Below, one piece after another: positions 18,751 through 27,501 of a DNA stretch of 64,000 nt. How positions within the stretch are numbered: the stretch's first letter is position 1; each line of letters opens with the position of its first letter. The translations under genes were made by a program, and so were the position numbers. The notes beneath the pieces are model-generated. The model was not told the DNA's origin. It was given only the letters and a program-made list of their open reading frames with translations, and did not search any database. Source of the DNA: Acidiluteibacter sp963716125 (GTDB taxonomy: Bacteria; Bacteroidota; Bacteroidia; Flavobacteriales_E; Vicingaceae); the NCBI GenBank assembly GCA_963716125.1, contig OY970294.1, forward strand, positions 3,162,001-3,226,000. Reading direction: 5' to 3'.

Positions 18751-21700
18751 ATGGAAGAGATTTATAACGATACGAATGAACAAATTGAGGCATCGTTTTT
18801 TCCTGTTCTTTTTTCATTTTTTAAAGAAGAAATAGCAGAACAGCGGAAATTTGTGAAGGATGCGGAAGATATCTACGATAATTTTTCAGATCGATTAGCC
18901 GGCGATATCAAGAAACATGAAGAGCTTCGTGTTATAAAAGAAATCAATAATACCAATAATAAACTTTACGATTTACTTAGCACTTACTATCCTGAGAAAA
19001 AGGAAAATAGATTTATTGACGATTTTAAAACTTATATAAATTTTTGTAATAAAGAATTGCAAAAAATTCCTGCAAAAATTACCGTTGCGCAAAAGAAGGA
19101 GCGATTTGAGGTTTTAGAATCTGATACATTAAGTGTAAAATTAAGAAAGCCTATAAAAAGGCTTTTTTACAAGCTCTCAAAAACTCCTCTAAGAATTGCC
19201 AATACCTTTAGAAAAGATAAAAAAGAAGAAAAAATGTGGACGCATCACATACCTTTAAGAAGATTGTATGCGAACTTTTTTGAATTTCAATTTCCATATT
19301 CATTAATTGAAGAATATGCCAAATTACTATCCTCAAGAACAGAAACTATCGATCAGGTTTGGAAGATAGATCAACATATTAATAAACAAATCAACTTATT
19401 AACTAAAGATAAAATTACTTTAGATGATTTAAAAGCTGAAGTTTCTAAAAGAATTGCAACTGATAATTTTAATTTAATTTACAACTCTATTGATGAATTA
19501 GAAAAATTTTTAGAAAGAGAAATTAAATTGAAATTAAAACTTCAAATTAATGCCTATCGCGAAACATTTGATAGAGTGGGTACGATGGAATTGGCTTTCA
19601 ATACTTTTACTGAAACAAAAATAAAAAATACGAGTGAGAGCCTCCAAATAAATTATTTAAAACTGAGTAATGGGTGGAAAAATACACTATTTGCTATGTT
19701 GGATGATTTTCAATTGGATTTAGAGTTATATCATATTATATACACTTCATTGCAGCAAGGTGAACTTTTGCAAAATAGCTGTGAAACTCGTATAAACAGT
19801 AATATAATTGGTCAAGTTAGTGAAATCAAACAGCAGTTTATCAATACTTTTGATAGAATAAAAGATAGTAAACAAACCGAAACAATCGATGACTTTAGCA
19901 GCTTTTTGATTGTCGAAAAAGAACAATTGAGTCATTTGTTGACGACTAATATAATTCCTGAAAGTATTGACAAATTATACAATCAAAACATTCCCTATTT
20001 GATTGATAGACTGGAACTAAAAATCAAAAATGAAATTGAAAAAATAAAAACTCCTCGAATAATTGCCGGAACTGCTGATTATACAAGAGCTTTTAAGAAA
20101 ACTGAACTAGAGCATTTTAATCCTAAGAGTTTAGTGCTAATTGGTACATTCCCAAAATTTCAAGAAAAAACTAAAAAATTAAAGACTGAGATATTAAAAC
20201 AATTAGAAGATGCAAGAACTTCTATTTCAGACATCAATAGTATTGTTACCTACAATTTAGATTCAGCAATTACCTTCGCCAAAGACGGTAAAGATTTTGA
20301 TGCTGTAAAAGACCTTGCTATTGAAGGAATGGAAAGAAGTATCTCTAAAGCTGAGGAAATAATAAGCCGACTAAGAGCTATTAACAATTTAATTAATAAT
20401 AGCTTAAAAACCAGTATTGACGAAATAAATACAGAAATTGATAGACTGACTACCAATGAAAATATTTTAAATCTTAAAATTTCATTGGCAAAAGCCAAAG
20501 CCCTCAAGAAGACTAAAAATTATAAAGAAGTAGTATTTGCCGAAGCCTCTAAAATCTTTTTAAAAGCCAAGGCCATTTATAAGTTATATTCACATAAGAT
20601 TATTGTGTGGTATGATAAAACTTTAATCAAGTTTGGACTAGCAGAAAAAGAGCAAAAAATAACGGCTGCTTTAGCTGATTTTCTAGTGGAAACAGAAAAT
20701 GCCATTCAAAAATTACCCTATGTTTATCAACGATTATATCGAATTGAACCAATAGATGATGAAAGTTTTTTTGTAGGCCGATTAGAAGAGATGAAAGCCT
20801 TAAACGATGCTTACAATAATTGGAAAAATGGTAGATATTCAGCTACTGTTTTGGTGGGTGAAAAAGGAAGTGGAGCAAGTACAAGTATTAATTTTTTCAT
20901 AAAAAACAACGTTTTAGGTGATCGAGTAAAACGTATCAAACTGAACAAAGCTATCTTCAGTCAAAAAGATTTGATTGTATCTTTCAATGAAATTTTTGAT
21001 TTAAAAACGACAACCATAGAAGAGCTGAGCGATCAATTGATTAAAAAGTACAAAGACTCTATTCTAATTTTAGAAGATATTAATTATTTATTCCTGAGAG
21101 AAGTAAATGGTTTCCAAGCTATCAAATCTTTTTTAGAAATTTTATCAAAAACAGGTAAAGAAATATTTTGGTTGAATAGTTGTAAATTATATGCATGGAA
21201 CTATTTAAATAAAACTTTATTAATTGAATCGTACTATAGAAATGTAGTAACTCTAAAAGCATTAGATGAAAAGCAAATTATAAATGTAATTTTAAGTCGG
21301 CATAGGGTGAGTGGATACAACATTCAATTTGAGTTTGAAGAAAACACCAAAAATGCTGCTAAACTGAACAAAATCAGCGAAGAAGAACAACAAGAAGCTT
21401 TAAAGAATGATTTCTTCAAACAATTAAACAAATTTTCAGACAGCAATCTAAGTTTAGCTTTATTGTATTGGTTAAGATCAACAAAAAAGGTAGAGAATAA
21501 TACCATTTACATAGGTAATATGATAGATTTTGACTTTTCTTTTCTAAAAAAATTATCTATGCAACCCATATTTACACTGCAAGCATTAATTCTTCATGAA
21601 AATTTATCGATAGATGAACATGCTCATATTTTTAATCAAACTATATTGCAGAGTAGAATGGAGTTGATGGTACTTGAAGATAGAGGCTTAATCAATCAAA

Positions 21701-21783
21701 ATGAACAAAACGAATTTACTATTAACCAACTATTATATAGACAGGTCGTCAACTTATTAAAAAATAAAAACTTTATTCATTAA
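18751..21783 (+). CDS. Large coiled-coil P-loop ATPase of a mechanosensitive-channel operon
   Basis: The ATG at 18751 is preferred over an in-frame TTG six bases earlier, giving 1010 residues. About the first 650 residues are strongly helical and charged with coiled-coil-like stretches and no membrane segment or signal peptide. A nucleotide-binding domain follows: ESFFVGRLEEMKALNDAY, Walker A GEKGSGAST (703-711) and Walker B ILILED (771-776), then LFLREVNGFQAIKSFLEILSKTG and a WLNSC strand end, as in AAA+/STAND-type ATPases. The last about 130 residues resemble a winged-helix-like helper. The stop overlaps the next start (TAATG), coupling it to mscS-like genes and corA. I do not recognise a named family; a sensor or regulator of channel or envelope stress is inference from context. 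Confidence 0.8.
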   Translation: MEEIYNDTNEQIEASFFPVLFSFFKEEIAEQRKFVKDAEDIYDNFSDRLAGDIKKHEELRVIKEINNTNNKLYDLLSTYYPEKKENRFIDDFKTYINFCNKELQKIPAKITVAQKKERFEVLESDTLSVKLRKPIKRLFYKLSKTPLRIANTFRKDKKEEKMWTHHIPLRRLYANFFEFQFPYSLIEEYAKLLSSRTETIDQVWKIDQHINKQINLLTKDKITLDDLKAEVSKRIATDNFNLIYNSIDELEKFLEREIKLKLKLQINAYRETFDRVGTMELAFNTFTETKIKNTSESLQINYLKLSNGWKNTLFAMLDDFQLDLELYHIIYTSLQQGELLQNSCETRINSNIIGQVSEIKQQFINTFDRIKDSKQTETIDDFSSFLIVEKEQLSHLLTTNIIPESIDKLYNQNIPYLIDRLELKIKNEIEKIKTPRIIAGTADYTRAFKKTELEHFNPKSLVLIGTFPKFQEKTKKLKTEILKQLEDARTSISDINSIVTYNLDSAITFAKDGKDFDAVKDLAIEGMERSISKAEEIISRLRAINNLINNSLKTSIDEINTEIDRLTTNENILNLKISLAKAKALKKTKNYKEVVFAEASKIFLKAKAIYKLYSHKIIVWYDKTLIKFGLAEKEQKITAALADFLVETENAIQKLPYVYQRLYRIEPIDDESFFVGRLEEMKALNDAYNNWKNGRYSATVLVGEKGSGASTSINFFIKNNVLGDRVKRIKLNKAIFSQKDLIVSFNEIFDLKTTTIEELSDQLIKKYKDSILILEDINYLFLREVNGFQAIKSFLEILSKTGKEIFWLNSCKLYAWNYLNKTLLIESYYRNVVTLKALDEKQIINVILSRHRVSGYNIQFEFEENTKNAAKLNKISEEEQQEALKNDFFKQLNKFSDSNLSLALLYWLRSTKKVENNTIYIGNMIDFDFSFLKKLSMQPIFTLQALILHENLSIDEHAHIFNQTILQSRMELMVLEDRGLINQNEQNEFTINQLLYRQVVNLLKNKNFIH

Positions 21784-22820
21784 TGATGAAAAAGCTATCC
21801 ACCATATTTCTTTTATCTGTTTTTTTACTTGTCAATTTCAATAGTTATGCCCAATTTGACGCTCTCGTAGTTGGTTTAACACCCGACAGTTCTAAGATAG
21901 ATACACCAATCGTAAAAACGACTGAACAAAAATCTTTAGACAGTGCTATACAATATCCTTTTCCACCTGTTGTACTCAAAAAGCAAAAATCGGACAGTAC
22001 CTTAGTTGGTAACATAAAGAAAGAAGTAAAAAACATCCAAAACATTCGTGAAATATTTTCTTTTGGTAAAATATTTTGGTCGATTATAATATTAATTATC
22101 ACATATATATCGATCAATTTAATAACAAAAATATTACGCTCATTAGCAGAAAAAAGCACTGAAAAAAGATATCTTTTTAAAAGCATAGAGCCTTTTATAA
22201 AAATTTTAGGTTGGATTTTTGCAATTACAATTATAATTACAGTTATTTTTCAACCTCCTTTTGAAACGATAATAGCTGTAATGGCATCAGTTGGTATTGC
22301 CATCGGTTTTGCATCTCAAGATATTCTAAAAAATATTTTTGGTGGAATTATGATTGTTTTTGATCGACCTTTTCAAGTAGGTGATAAAATTGAAGTAGGC
22401 GATCATTATGGAGAAGTAGTAGAAATAGGATTACGATGCACACGAATAGTAACTAAAGACGATTCTTTGGTTTCAGTACCTAATTCAGAAGTAGTAAATA
22501 CTGCTGTTTCCAATTCAAATTCAGGAGAATCTAATTGTCAAGTGGTGGCCGAAATTTGGTTACCTATTGATGTAGATACTACTGCTGCAAGAAAAATAGC
22601 TATTGAAACGGCTCAAGTTTCTAAATATGTTTATCTCAATAAGCCAATAGTTATTATTTTTGTCAATGAGGTTAAAGAAAGAAGAAGCTATTTAAAAATG
22701 AGAATAAAAGCTTATGTTTCAGACACTAGAAATGAATTTCCATTTATGAGTGATATGACAGAAATAGTACTAAAAGAGCTTTTGATACAAAAAATAATAA
22801 AAAAAGAAGATTTAAATTAA
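21783..22820 (+). CDS. MscS-family mechanosensitive channel with signal peptide (first copy)
   Basis: This 345-residue protein starts at the ATG that overlaps the ATPase stop. It has an N-terminal signal peptide (MMKKLSTIFLLSVFLLVNFNSYAQF), a linker of about 65 residues, and three membrane helices (about 93-115, 140-157 and the pore helix near 170-190). The MscS core is clear: MASVGIAIGFASQDILKNIFGGIMIVFDRPFQVGDKIEVGDHYGEVVEIGLRCT contains the pore helix and the beta domain, followed by SVPNSEVVNTAVSN. The C-terminal cytoplasmic domain is short. Such channels open under membrane tension and release solutes on osmotic downshock. A second, different MscS homologue follows with no gap. Confidence 0.9.
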   Translation: MMKKLSTIFLLSVFLLVNFNSYAQFDALVVGLTPDSSKIDTPIVKTTEQKSLDSAIQYPFPPVVLKKQKSDSTLVGNIKKEVKNIQNIREIFSFGKIFWSIIILIITYISINLITKILRSLAEKSTEKRYLFKSIEPFIKILGWIFAITIIITVIFQPPFETIIAVMASVGIAIGFASQDILKNIFGGIMIVFDRPFQVGDKIEVGDHYGEVVEIGLRCTRIVTKDDSLVSVPNSEVVNTAVSNSNSGESNCQVVAEIWLPIDVDTTAARKIAIETAQVSKYVYLNKPIVIIFVNEVKERRSYLKMRIKAYVSDTRNEFPFMSDMTEIVLKELLIQKIIKKEDLN

Positions 22821-23729
22821 ATGAATAGCTTTTTAAATATTAATGAATCTATGAATACTTATATGGGTATTCTCAAAGATTTTAAATACTTAATCTTTAT
22901 TATTGGGATTATAGTGGTCGCAATAATCCTTTCTAAGCTGACTTTAGGATTTTTAAAACGTCATTTTGAAAAATCTGAAAGATTTGGTGAAATGGATCAA
23001 ACCAATTATAAATTTTTTAGAAACGCTATAAGGTTTACATTTATAATAACTGCAATCATTATTGTTTTCTACTCAATTCCTGCGTTACATAGTATAGGCG
23101 TAACTCTTTTTGCCGGAGCTGGTATATTTGCAGCAATTATTGGTTTCGCTTCTCAGCAAGCTTTTTCAAATATTATAGGTGGTATATTCATTGTTATTTT
23201 TAAGCCATTTCATGTCAACGATATGCTAAAAGTAGGAAGTAGCGAATGGGGAGTGGTAGAAGATATTACCTTGAGGCACACAGTTATTCGAAGTTTTGAA
23301 AATAGACGATATGTGATTCCTAATTCTGTAATAAGTTCTGAAACCTTATTAAATGCCTCATTGACAGATGATCAAATTTGCGTATTTGTTGAAATGAACA
23401 TTAGTTATGACAGCGACGAAGATTTAGCAACTCAAATTATGCAAGAAGAAGCTGTTAAACATCCGGATTTTTATGATCACAGAACAGAAGAAGAGAAAAA
23501 GGATGAAGTTCCGGCTGTGGTGGTTCGTTTAATCAGTTTTGGTGAAAGTTCTATTAAATTAAGAGCATATGTTTGGACAAAAGATCCATTTGTGGCATTT
23601 ATATTAAAAACTGATTTATTTAGAATTTATAAAAAACGTTTTGAAGCGGCAGGAATTGAAATTCCATATCCATATAGAACTTTAGTTTATAAAAATGAGA
23701 AAAATAAAACTACCCAGAAAGAGGCTTAA
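22821..23729 (+). CDS. MscS-family mechanosensitive channel (second copy)
   Basis: This 302-residue channel starts directly after the previous stop, so translation is probably coupled. Three membrane helices can be seen (about 19-42, 68-88 and the pore helix about 93-118), with the pore motif FAGAGIFAAIIGFASQQAFSNIIGGIFIVIFKPFHVND and the beta domain WGVVEDITLRHTVIRS, then YVIPNSVISSETLLNAS. Unlike the first copy it lacks a signal peptide and has a longer cytoplasmic part with EEEKKDEVPAVVVRLISFGESSIKLRAYVW. The two channels differ too much to be a recent duplication and may form separate or mixed pores. The end overlaps corA by 35 bases. Confidence 0.9.
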   Translation: MNSFLNINESMNTYMGILKDFKYLIFIIGIIVVAIILSKLTLGFLKRHFEKSERFGEMDQTNYKFFRNAIRFTFIITAIIIVFYSIPALHSIGVTLFAGAGIFAAIIGFASQQAFSNIIGGIFIVIFKPFHVNDMLKVGSSEWGVVEDITLRHTVIRSFENRRYVIPNSVISSETLLNASLTDDQICVFVEMNISYDSDEDLATQIMQEEAVKHPDFYDHRTEEEKKDEVPAVVVRLISFGESSIKLRAYVWTKDPFVAFILKTDLFRIYKKRFEAAGIEIPYPYRTLVYKNEKNKTTQKEA

Positions 23730-24795
23730 TCAAAATAGAAGCACTAAGGAACAACTCAAAAGTAAGATTGGACAATCACCAGGAACTTTAGTTTTTTCAG
23801 GTAATAAAAAGGTAGAAGATGTTATCATTCAGCTTTATAGTTTTGACCAAAATGAAATTGATTATAGTGAAGGAAAAAATGTAAAAGAAGTTTTAAATCA
23901 TTTTAAACCTGAAAAACTCAATTGGATAAATGTTATTGGCTTACACGATCACAATAGTATTCAAGAAATCGGTGATTATTTCGATTTAAATAGTTTACTG
24001 TTGGAGGATGCCATGAACGTCAACCATCGTCCAAAGTTTGATGATTACACCGACTATATTTTCTTTGCCATTAAAATGTTTAAAGGAGTAGAAAATGAAG
24101 AATTAAACTACGAACAATTAAGTTTAGTACTTGGTAAAAACTATGTTATTTCTTTTCAAGAAAAAGAAGACGATGTTTTTGATACCATTAGAGATCGCAT
24201 GAAAAGCGGCATAGGAAGAATAAGAGAAAAAAAAGCAGATTATTTATTTTACCGATTAATTGATACAGTTGTCGATCATTATTATTTAATTATTGAACAT
24301 TTTGCTGATGTATTAGAAGATTTAGAAGAGGAAGTTTTTGAATCTGCAGAACAATCCTCGTTAATTAAATTGCAAGATATTAAAAAAGAACTAATTTTCT
24401 TAAGACGTTCTTCCTTACCTGTTAGAGAATCATTAAATGCGGCTCTAAAGTCTGAAAGCAAGCTAATTCATAAAGAAACCAAGCCCTATTTACAAGATGT
24501 TTATGACCATACCATTCATATTGCAGAATCTATTGAAAGCTACAGAGATTTATTGGGTAGTATTAAAGATTTATATATGAATGCCGTAAGTATGAAAATG
24601 AATGAGGTAATGAAAGTATTAACTATCATTTCTACCATTTTTATTCCCATCACTTTTATTGCAGGCGTCTACGGAATGAATTTCGATTTTATGCCAGAGT
24701 TACATTATAAATATTCCTATCTAATTGCTTGGGCTATCATGATTATTATGGCCATCATTATGATTATTTTCTTTAAACGAAAAAAGTGGCTTTGA
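23695..24795 (+). CDS. corA: CorA-type magnesium/cobalt transporter
   Basis: CorA channels import Mg2+ (and Co2+) as pentamers through two C-terminal helices. This 366-residue protein has the long acidic and helical cytoplasmic domain, then TM1 (VLTIISTIFIPITFIAGVYGMN) with the YGMN signature at 326-329, the loop FDFMPELHYKYS and TM2, ending in the basic KRKKWL tail. The start at 23695 overlaps the end of the second mscS by 35 bases, and the N-terminus (SPGTLVFSGNKKVEDV) fits Bacteroidota CorA proteins. Its place in a channel operon suggests linked handling of osmotic and ionic stress, by inference. Confidence 0.93.
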   Translation: MRKIKLPRKRLNQNRSTKEQLKSKIGQSPGTLVFSGNKKVEDVIIQLYSFDQNEIDYSEGKNVKEVLNHFKPEKLNWINVIGLHDHNSIQEIGDYFDLNSLLLEDAMNVNHRPKFDDYTDYIFFAIKMFKGVENEELNYEQLSLVLGKNYVISFQEKEDDVFDTIRDRMKSGIGRIREKKADYLFYRLIDTVVDHYYLIIEHFADVLEDLEEEVFESAEQSSLIKLQDIKKELIFLRRSSLPVRESLNAALKSESKLIHKETKPYLQDVYDHTIHIAESIESYRDLLGSIKDLYMNAVSMKMNEVMKVLTIISTIFIPITFIAGVYGMNFDFMPELHYKYSYLIAWAIMIIMAIIMIIFFKRKKWL

Positions 24796-24812
24796 TTTAA
24801 CAAAGCCACTTT
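24783..24812. terminator. Bidirectional terminator between corA and mscL
   Basis: A 12-bp perfect stem (AAAGTGGCTTTG / CAAAGCCACTTT) with a 6-base loop includes the corA stop codon. A and T runs on both sides suit termination from both directions. Confidence 0.85.
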
Positions 24813-24838
24813 CAATCTTATAAGATGATGATAATTAA

Positions 24839-25267
24839 CTATTTTCTTCTCAACTCATCTCTAATTTCAGTCAATAAAACTTCTTCTTTAGATGGTGCAG
24901 GCGGTGCAGATGGAGCTTCTTCTTCTTTCTTCTCCATTCTGTTGTAAGCTCTAACTACCATAAATACAGCAAAAGCAACAATTATAAAAGTGATAATAGT
25001 ATTGATGAAAGTACCATAATTAATACTTACTTCTTTTACAGCTTCTGTTACCACTGTTTCACCATTCATAATTGCAGGAATTCCCTCCTGTAAAATAATC
25101 TTTAAGGTTGAAAAGTCAACTCCGCCAATTAAAAGTCCAAGTGGTGGCATTAAAATGTCATCTACAAATGACTTGGTAATAGCACCAAAATAAAGTGCCA
25201 TAATCAAACCTACTGCCATTTGCAGCACGTTTCCTTTTTTGATGAATTCTTTAAATTCGTTTAACAT
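24839..25267 (-). CDS. mscL: Large-conductance mechanosensitive channel MscL
   Basis: This 142-residue protein has the MscL start (FKEFIKKGNVLQMAVGLIMALYFGAITKSFVDDILMPPLGLLIGGVDF), which covers the N-terminal helix, TM1 with the gate, and the conserved DILMPP turn. A periplasmic loop and TM2 (FINTIITFIIVAFAVFMVVRAYNRM) follow. The C-terminal bundle is acidic and proline-rich (EEEAPSAPPAPSKEEVLLTEIRDELRRK). MscL is the last-resort pressure valve. It converges on the ATPase-MscS-MscS-CorA operon, so all the tension-gated channels in this window lie within 3.5 kb. Confidence 0.95.
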   Translation of the reverse strand: MLNEFKEFIKKGNVLQMAVGLIMALYFGAITKSFVDDILMPPLGLLIGGVDFSTLKIILQEGIPAIMNGETVVTEAVKEVSINYGTFINTIITFIIVAFAVFMVVRAYNRMEKKEEEAPSAPPAPSKEEVLLTEIRDELRRK

Positions 25268-25479
25268 CTTTTAAAAATTTGATTAGTTAGTAATGGTTCA
25301 AATATAAAACATTATAAAATAAAAAAGAAAAAAATGTGATTAAATAATGAATGTCAGAGATTTAATATAAAAAAATCAAATAAAATTCAGTTTGAAATCA
25401 AAATAAAAAATCCATATATACCTTATTTAAAATTACTTAAGAATCGAACTCTTTAAAATAACAGCAGCTTATAGAGTTG

Positions 25480-25513
25480 AAAGTTAATAACTTTGTTGAA
25501 AATGATTTTCAAC
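25480..25513. promoter_or_regulatory. Two adjacent dyad operators, one Fur-box-like
   Basis: AAAGTTAATAACTTT (25480-25494) is a perfect palindrome. It touches a second dyad, GTTGAAAAT-G-ATTTTCAAC (25495-25513). The inner part of the second, TGAAAATGATTTTCA, matches the 7-1-7 plan TGATAATnATTATCA of Fur/PerR-family sites at 13 of 15 positions. Both lie just before the proposed promoter of the gene at 25562. That a Fur-family repressor binds here is inference. Confidence 0.5.
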
Positions 25514-25514
25514 C

Positions 25515-25548
25515 TTGCTTAGGACGATACTAGTTGTCTATACCTTTG
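25515..25548 (+). promoter_or_regulatory. Probable promoter of the gene at 25562
   Basis: TTG at 25515-25517 and TACCTTTG at 25541-25548 are 23 bases apart, at the upper end of the known spacing. The ATG follows 13 bases later, so the leader would be very short. The -33 box sits directly beside the dyad at 25495-25513. Confidence 0.5.
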
Positions 25549-25561
25549 TTATCAAGGTTAA

Positions 25562-26131
25562 ATGAATAAAAAGGAATTTATGTTCACCATTTTTGGAAAG
25601 AAAAGATTAAGCGAAAACAAACTAAGCAATATTGCAGTCAATGCAATTTTAGATGCGGTTGACAAAGGCTTTCCCGAGATAGTAGAAATTATTAAAAACT
25701 CACCTGAATTAGTTTTAGACCCAAACCTTTCTGCCGAAGATGAGAGCTTAAAAAATCAATTTATGTTGATTGTGGTCGCTACAAATTTATACTTACTTCC
25801 TAAATTTATAGATTCTCAGCATGATAGTCAACTTATTCATAAAATTTTAGAAAAATTTGCCTTAGTATTTGATGTGGAAACCAATGATTTTGAAAAGGCC
25901 ATAAATGATTATCAAAATTTCCTAAAAAAAGTCAATCATCCGTCAAACAATATGGTATATGCTATGCCAAAAGGAATTTTTCATAAATTTAATTTAGCTG
26001 ATTTTCAAGAAGATTATTTTAGAAATATGAAATCTCCCAATCCACTTTTCTTAAAACGATTAGACGAGGTAATGCCATTATTTATATTTGATTGGGAAGA
26101 AATTACCAACAAATATCAATTGGTTAGCTGA
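25562..26131 (+). CDS. Hypothetical protein, 189 residues
   Basis: I do not recognise this family. The protein is soluble-looking, with no signal peptide or membrane helix, mixed alpha-helical in the first two thirds (LSNIAVNAILDAVDKGFPEIVEIIKNSPEL, DSQLIHKILEKFALVFDVETNDFEKAINDYQNFLKKV) and richer in aromatics near the end (YAMPKGIFHKFNLADFQEDYFRNMKSPNPLFLKRLDEVMPLFIFDWEEI). Codon use matches its neighbours. It stands alone between mscL and lhgO on the opposite strand, with a promoter and two palindromic operator candidates directly upstream, so it is probably regulated on its own. Confidence 0.7.
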   Translation: MNKKEFMFTIFGKKRLSENKLSNIAVNAILDAVDKGFPEIVEIIKNSPELVLDPNLSAEDESLKNQFMLIVVATNLYLLPKFIDSQHDSQLIHKILEKFALVFDVETNDFEKAINDYQNFLKKVNHPSNNMVYAMPKGIFHKFNLADFQEDYFRNMKSPNPLFLKRLDEVMPLFIFDWEEITNKYQLVS

Positions 26132-26247
26132 TTTCGTCCTTCAAAGCTTACAAAAAAATAATATCGGTAATTCCAAAAATAATAAATGCAAATGCAGAGT
26201 TAGTATTGCTATTTTTTACTGAAAAGTAAAGAAAAACACGTTATAAT

Positions 26248-27471
26248 TTATTGCAAATTAAACTGTTCTTTAGCCATATTGGCAATATCTGTTCCTATTG
26301 CCAAACTTGCAGTTGCCGCTGGCGAAGGGGCATTCAATACATGAATTGAATTCTGTCTGTATTCAATCTTAAAATCGTCTAACATTTCACCATCAGGACC
26401 TAAAGCCATAGCTCTCACTCCTGCTCTACCCGGTTGAATATCTTCCATTTCTAAAGTTGGAATTAATTTTTGTAACGTTTTTAGAAAAAGTGGTTTTGAA
26501 AAGGCTCTTCTGTATTCACCTAAACCGTATTTCCAATGTTTCATAAAAAGTTTCCAAGTTCCAGAGTAAGATAATGCGTCAGCAGTATCTTTTAAATCAA
26601 AATCAGTTTTTTTATAACCTTCTCTTTTAAAAGTAAATACAGCATTTGGCCCACATTCCACTCCACCTTCTATCATTCGTGTAAAGTGTACTCCCAAAAA
26701 TGGAAAAGCAGGGTTGGGAACAGGATAAATTAAATTTTTAACCTTGTGCATCCCTTGCTCTGTTAAGTCATAATAATCACCTCTAAAACCAACAATTTTC
26801 AAGTCTAAATTTACTTCATCCTTTTTTGCCAATCTATCAGCTTGCAAACCACCACAAAAAATACTGTGCATGGTTTTATATTTATCTTTATTGGTAATAA
26901 CGGTTGAATAAGCTTCTCCGTGTTCGATTGCTTTAAATTCTTCACCCATTTTCACAACGGATGTATTATTTTTAGCTTGAGCAACTTCTACCATTTTTTC
27001 AGTAGCTCCTCTAAAATCAATAATTCCAGTGCAACCTACCCATAAACCTTCTATTCCTGTGCAGAAAGGTTCAATTTCTCTAATTCTATCTCCACCAATT
27101 CTCTCTAAATTTTCTATTTGATTGGCAAGACCATTGTTGTATATCTTCTCTAAAAATGGCAATTCAGATTTGTCCGTTGCTACTACAATTTTACCACACA
27201 CATCATGAGCAACATTATAATCTTTAGCAAATTGCACCAACTCTTTTCTACCTTCCACACAGTTGATTGCTTTTTTAGAACCCGGCTTGTAATATAAACC
27301 TGAGTGAATTACTCCTGAATTATTACCAGTCTGATGACCCGCTAATGACTGTTCTTTTTCAATTAATAAGATTTTAAGATTGGGATGCTTTTTTTGTAAT
27401 TGATAAAAAGTAGCTGCCCCAACTATACCTCCACCAATTATTGTAATATCGAAAATTTGATTATTGTCCAA
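26248..27471 (-). CDS. lhgO: L-2-hydroxyglutarate oxidase (LhgO family)
   Basis: LhgO-type flavoenzymes oxidise L-2-hydroxyglutarate to 2-oxoglutarate. The 407-residue length fits. The FAD-binding Rossmann motif ITIIGGGIVGAATF lies at residues 9-22, followed by LIEKEQSLAGHQTGNNSGVIHSGLYYKPGSKKAINCVEG, the DAO-family stretch diagnostic of this subfamily. FLGVHFTRMIEGGVECGPNAVF and PGRAGVRAMALGPDGEMLDDF close to the C-terminus are also typical. It is 30 bases downstream of a UMF1 transporter on the same strand and is likely co-transcribed; a metabolic link between the two is not evident. The D-enantiomer GlcD-like enzyme at 2.2 kb is a different family. Confidence 0.9.
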   Translation of the reverse strand: MDNNQIFDITIIGGGIVGAATFYQLQKKHPNLKILLIEKEQSLAGHQTGNNSGVIHSGLYYKPGSKKAINCVEGRKELVQFAKDYNVAHDVCGKIVVATDKSELPFLEKIYNNGLANQIENLERIGGDRIREIEPFCTGIEGLWVGCTGIIDFRGATEKMVEVAQAKNNTSVVKMGEEFKAIEHGEAYSTVITNKDKYKTMHSIFCGGLQADRLAKKDEVNLDLKIVGFRGDYYDLTEQGMHKVKNLIYPVPNPAFPFLGVHFTRMIEGGVECGPNAVFTFKREGYKKTDFDLKDTADALSYSGTWKLFMKHWKYGLGEYRRAFSKPLFLKTLQKLIPTLEMEDIQPGRAGVRAMALGPDGEMLDDFKIEYRQNSIHVLNAPSPAATASLAIGTDIANMAKEQFNLQ

Positions 27472-27501
27472 TGAATTATTTTTTATGCGTCAAAATTAAG
27501 A

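Noticed and set aside
21845..22186. 113-codon antisense frame in the first mscS gene
   Set aside because: It lies fully opposite conserved MscS sequence; it is a codon-bias shadow.
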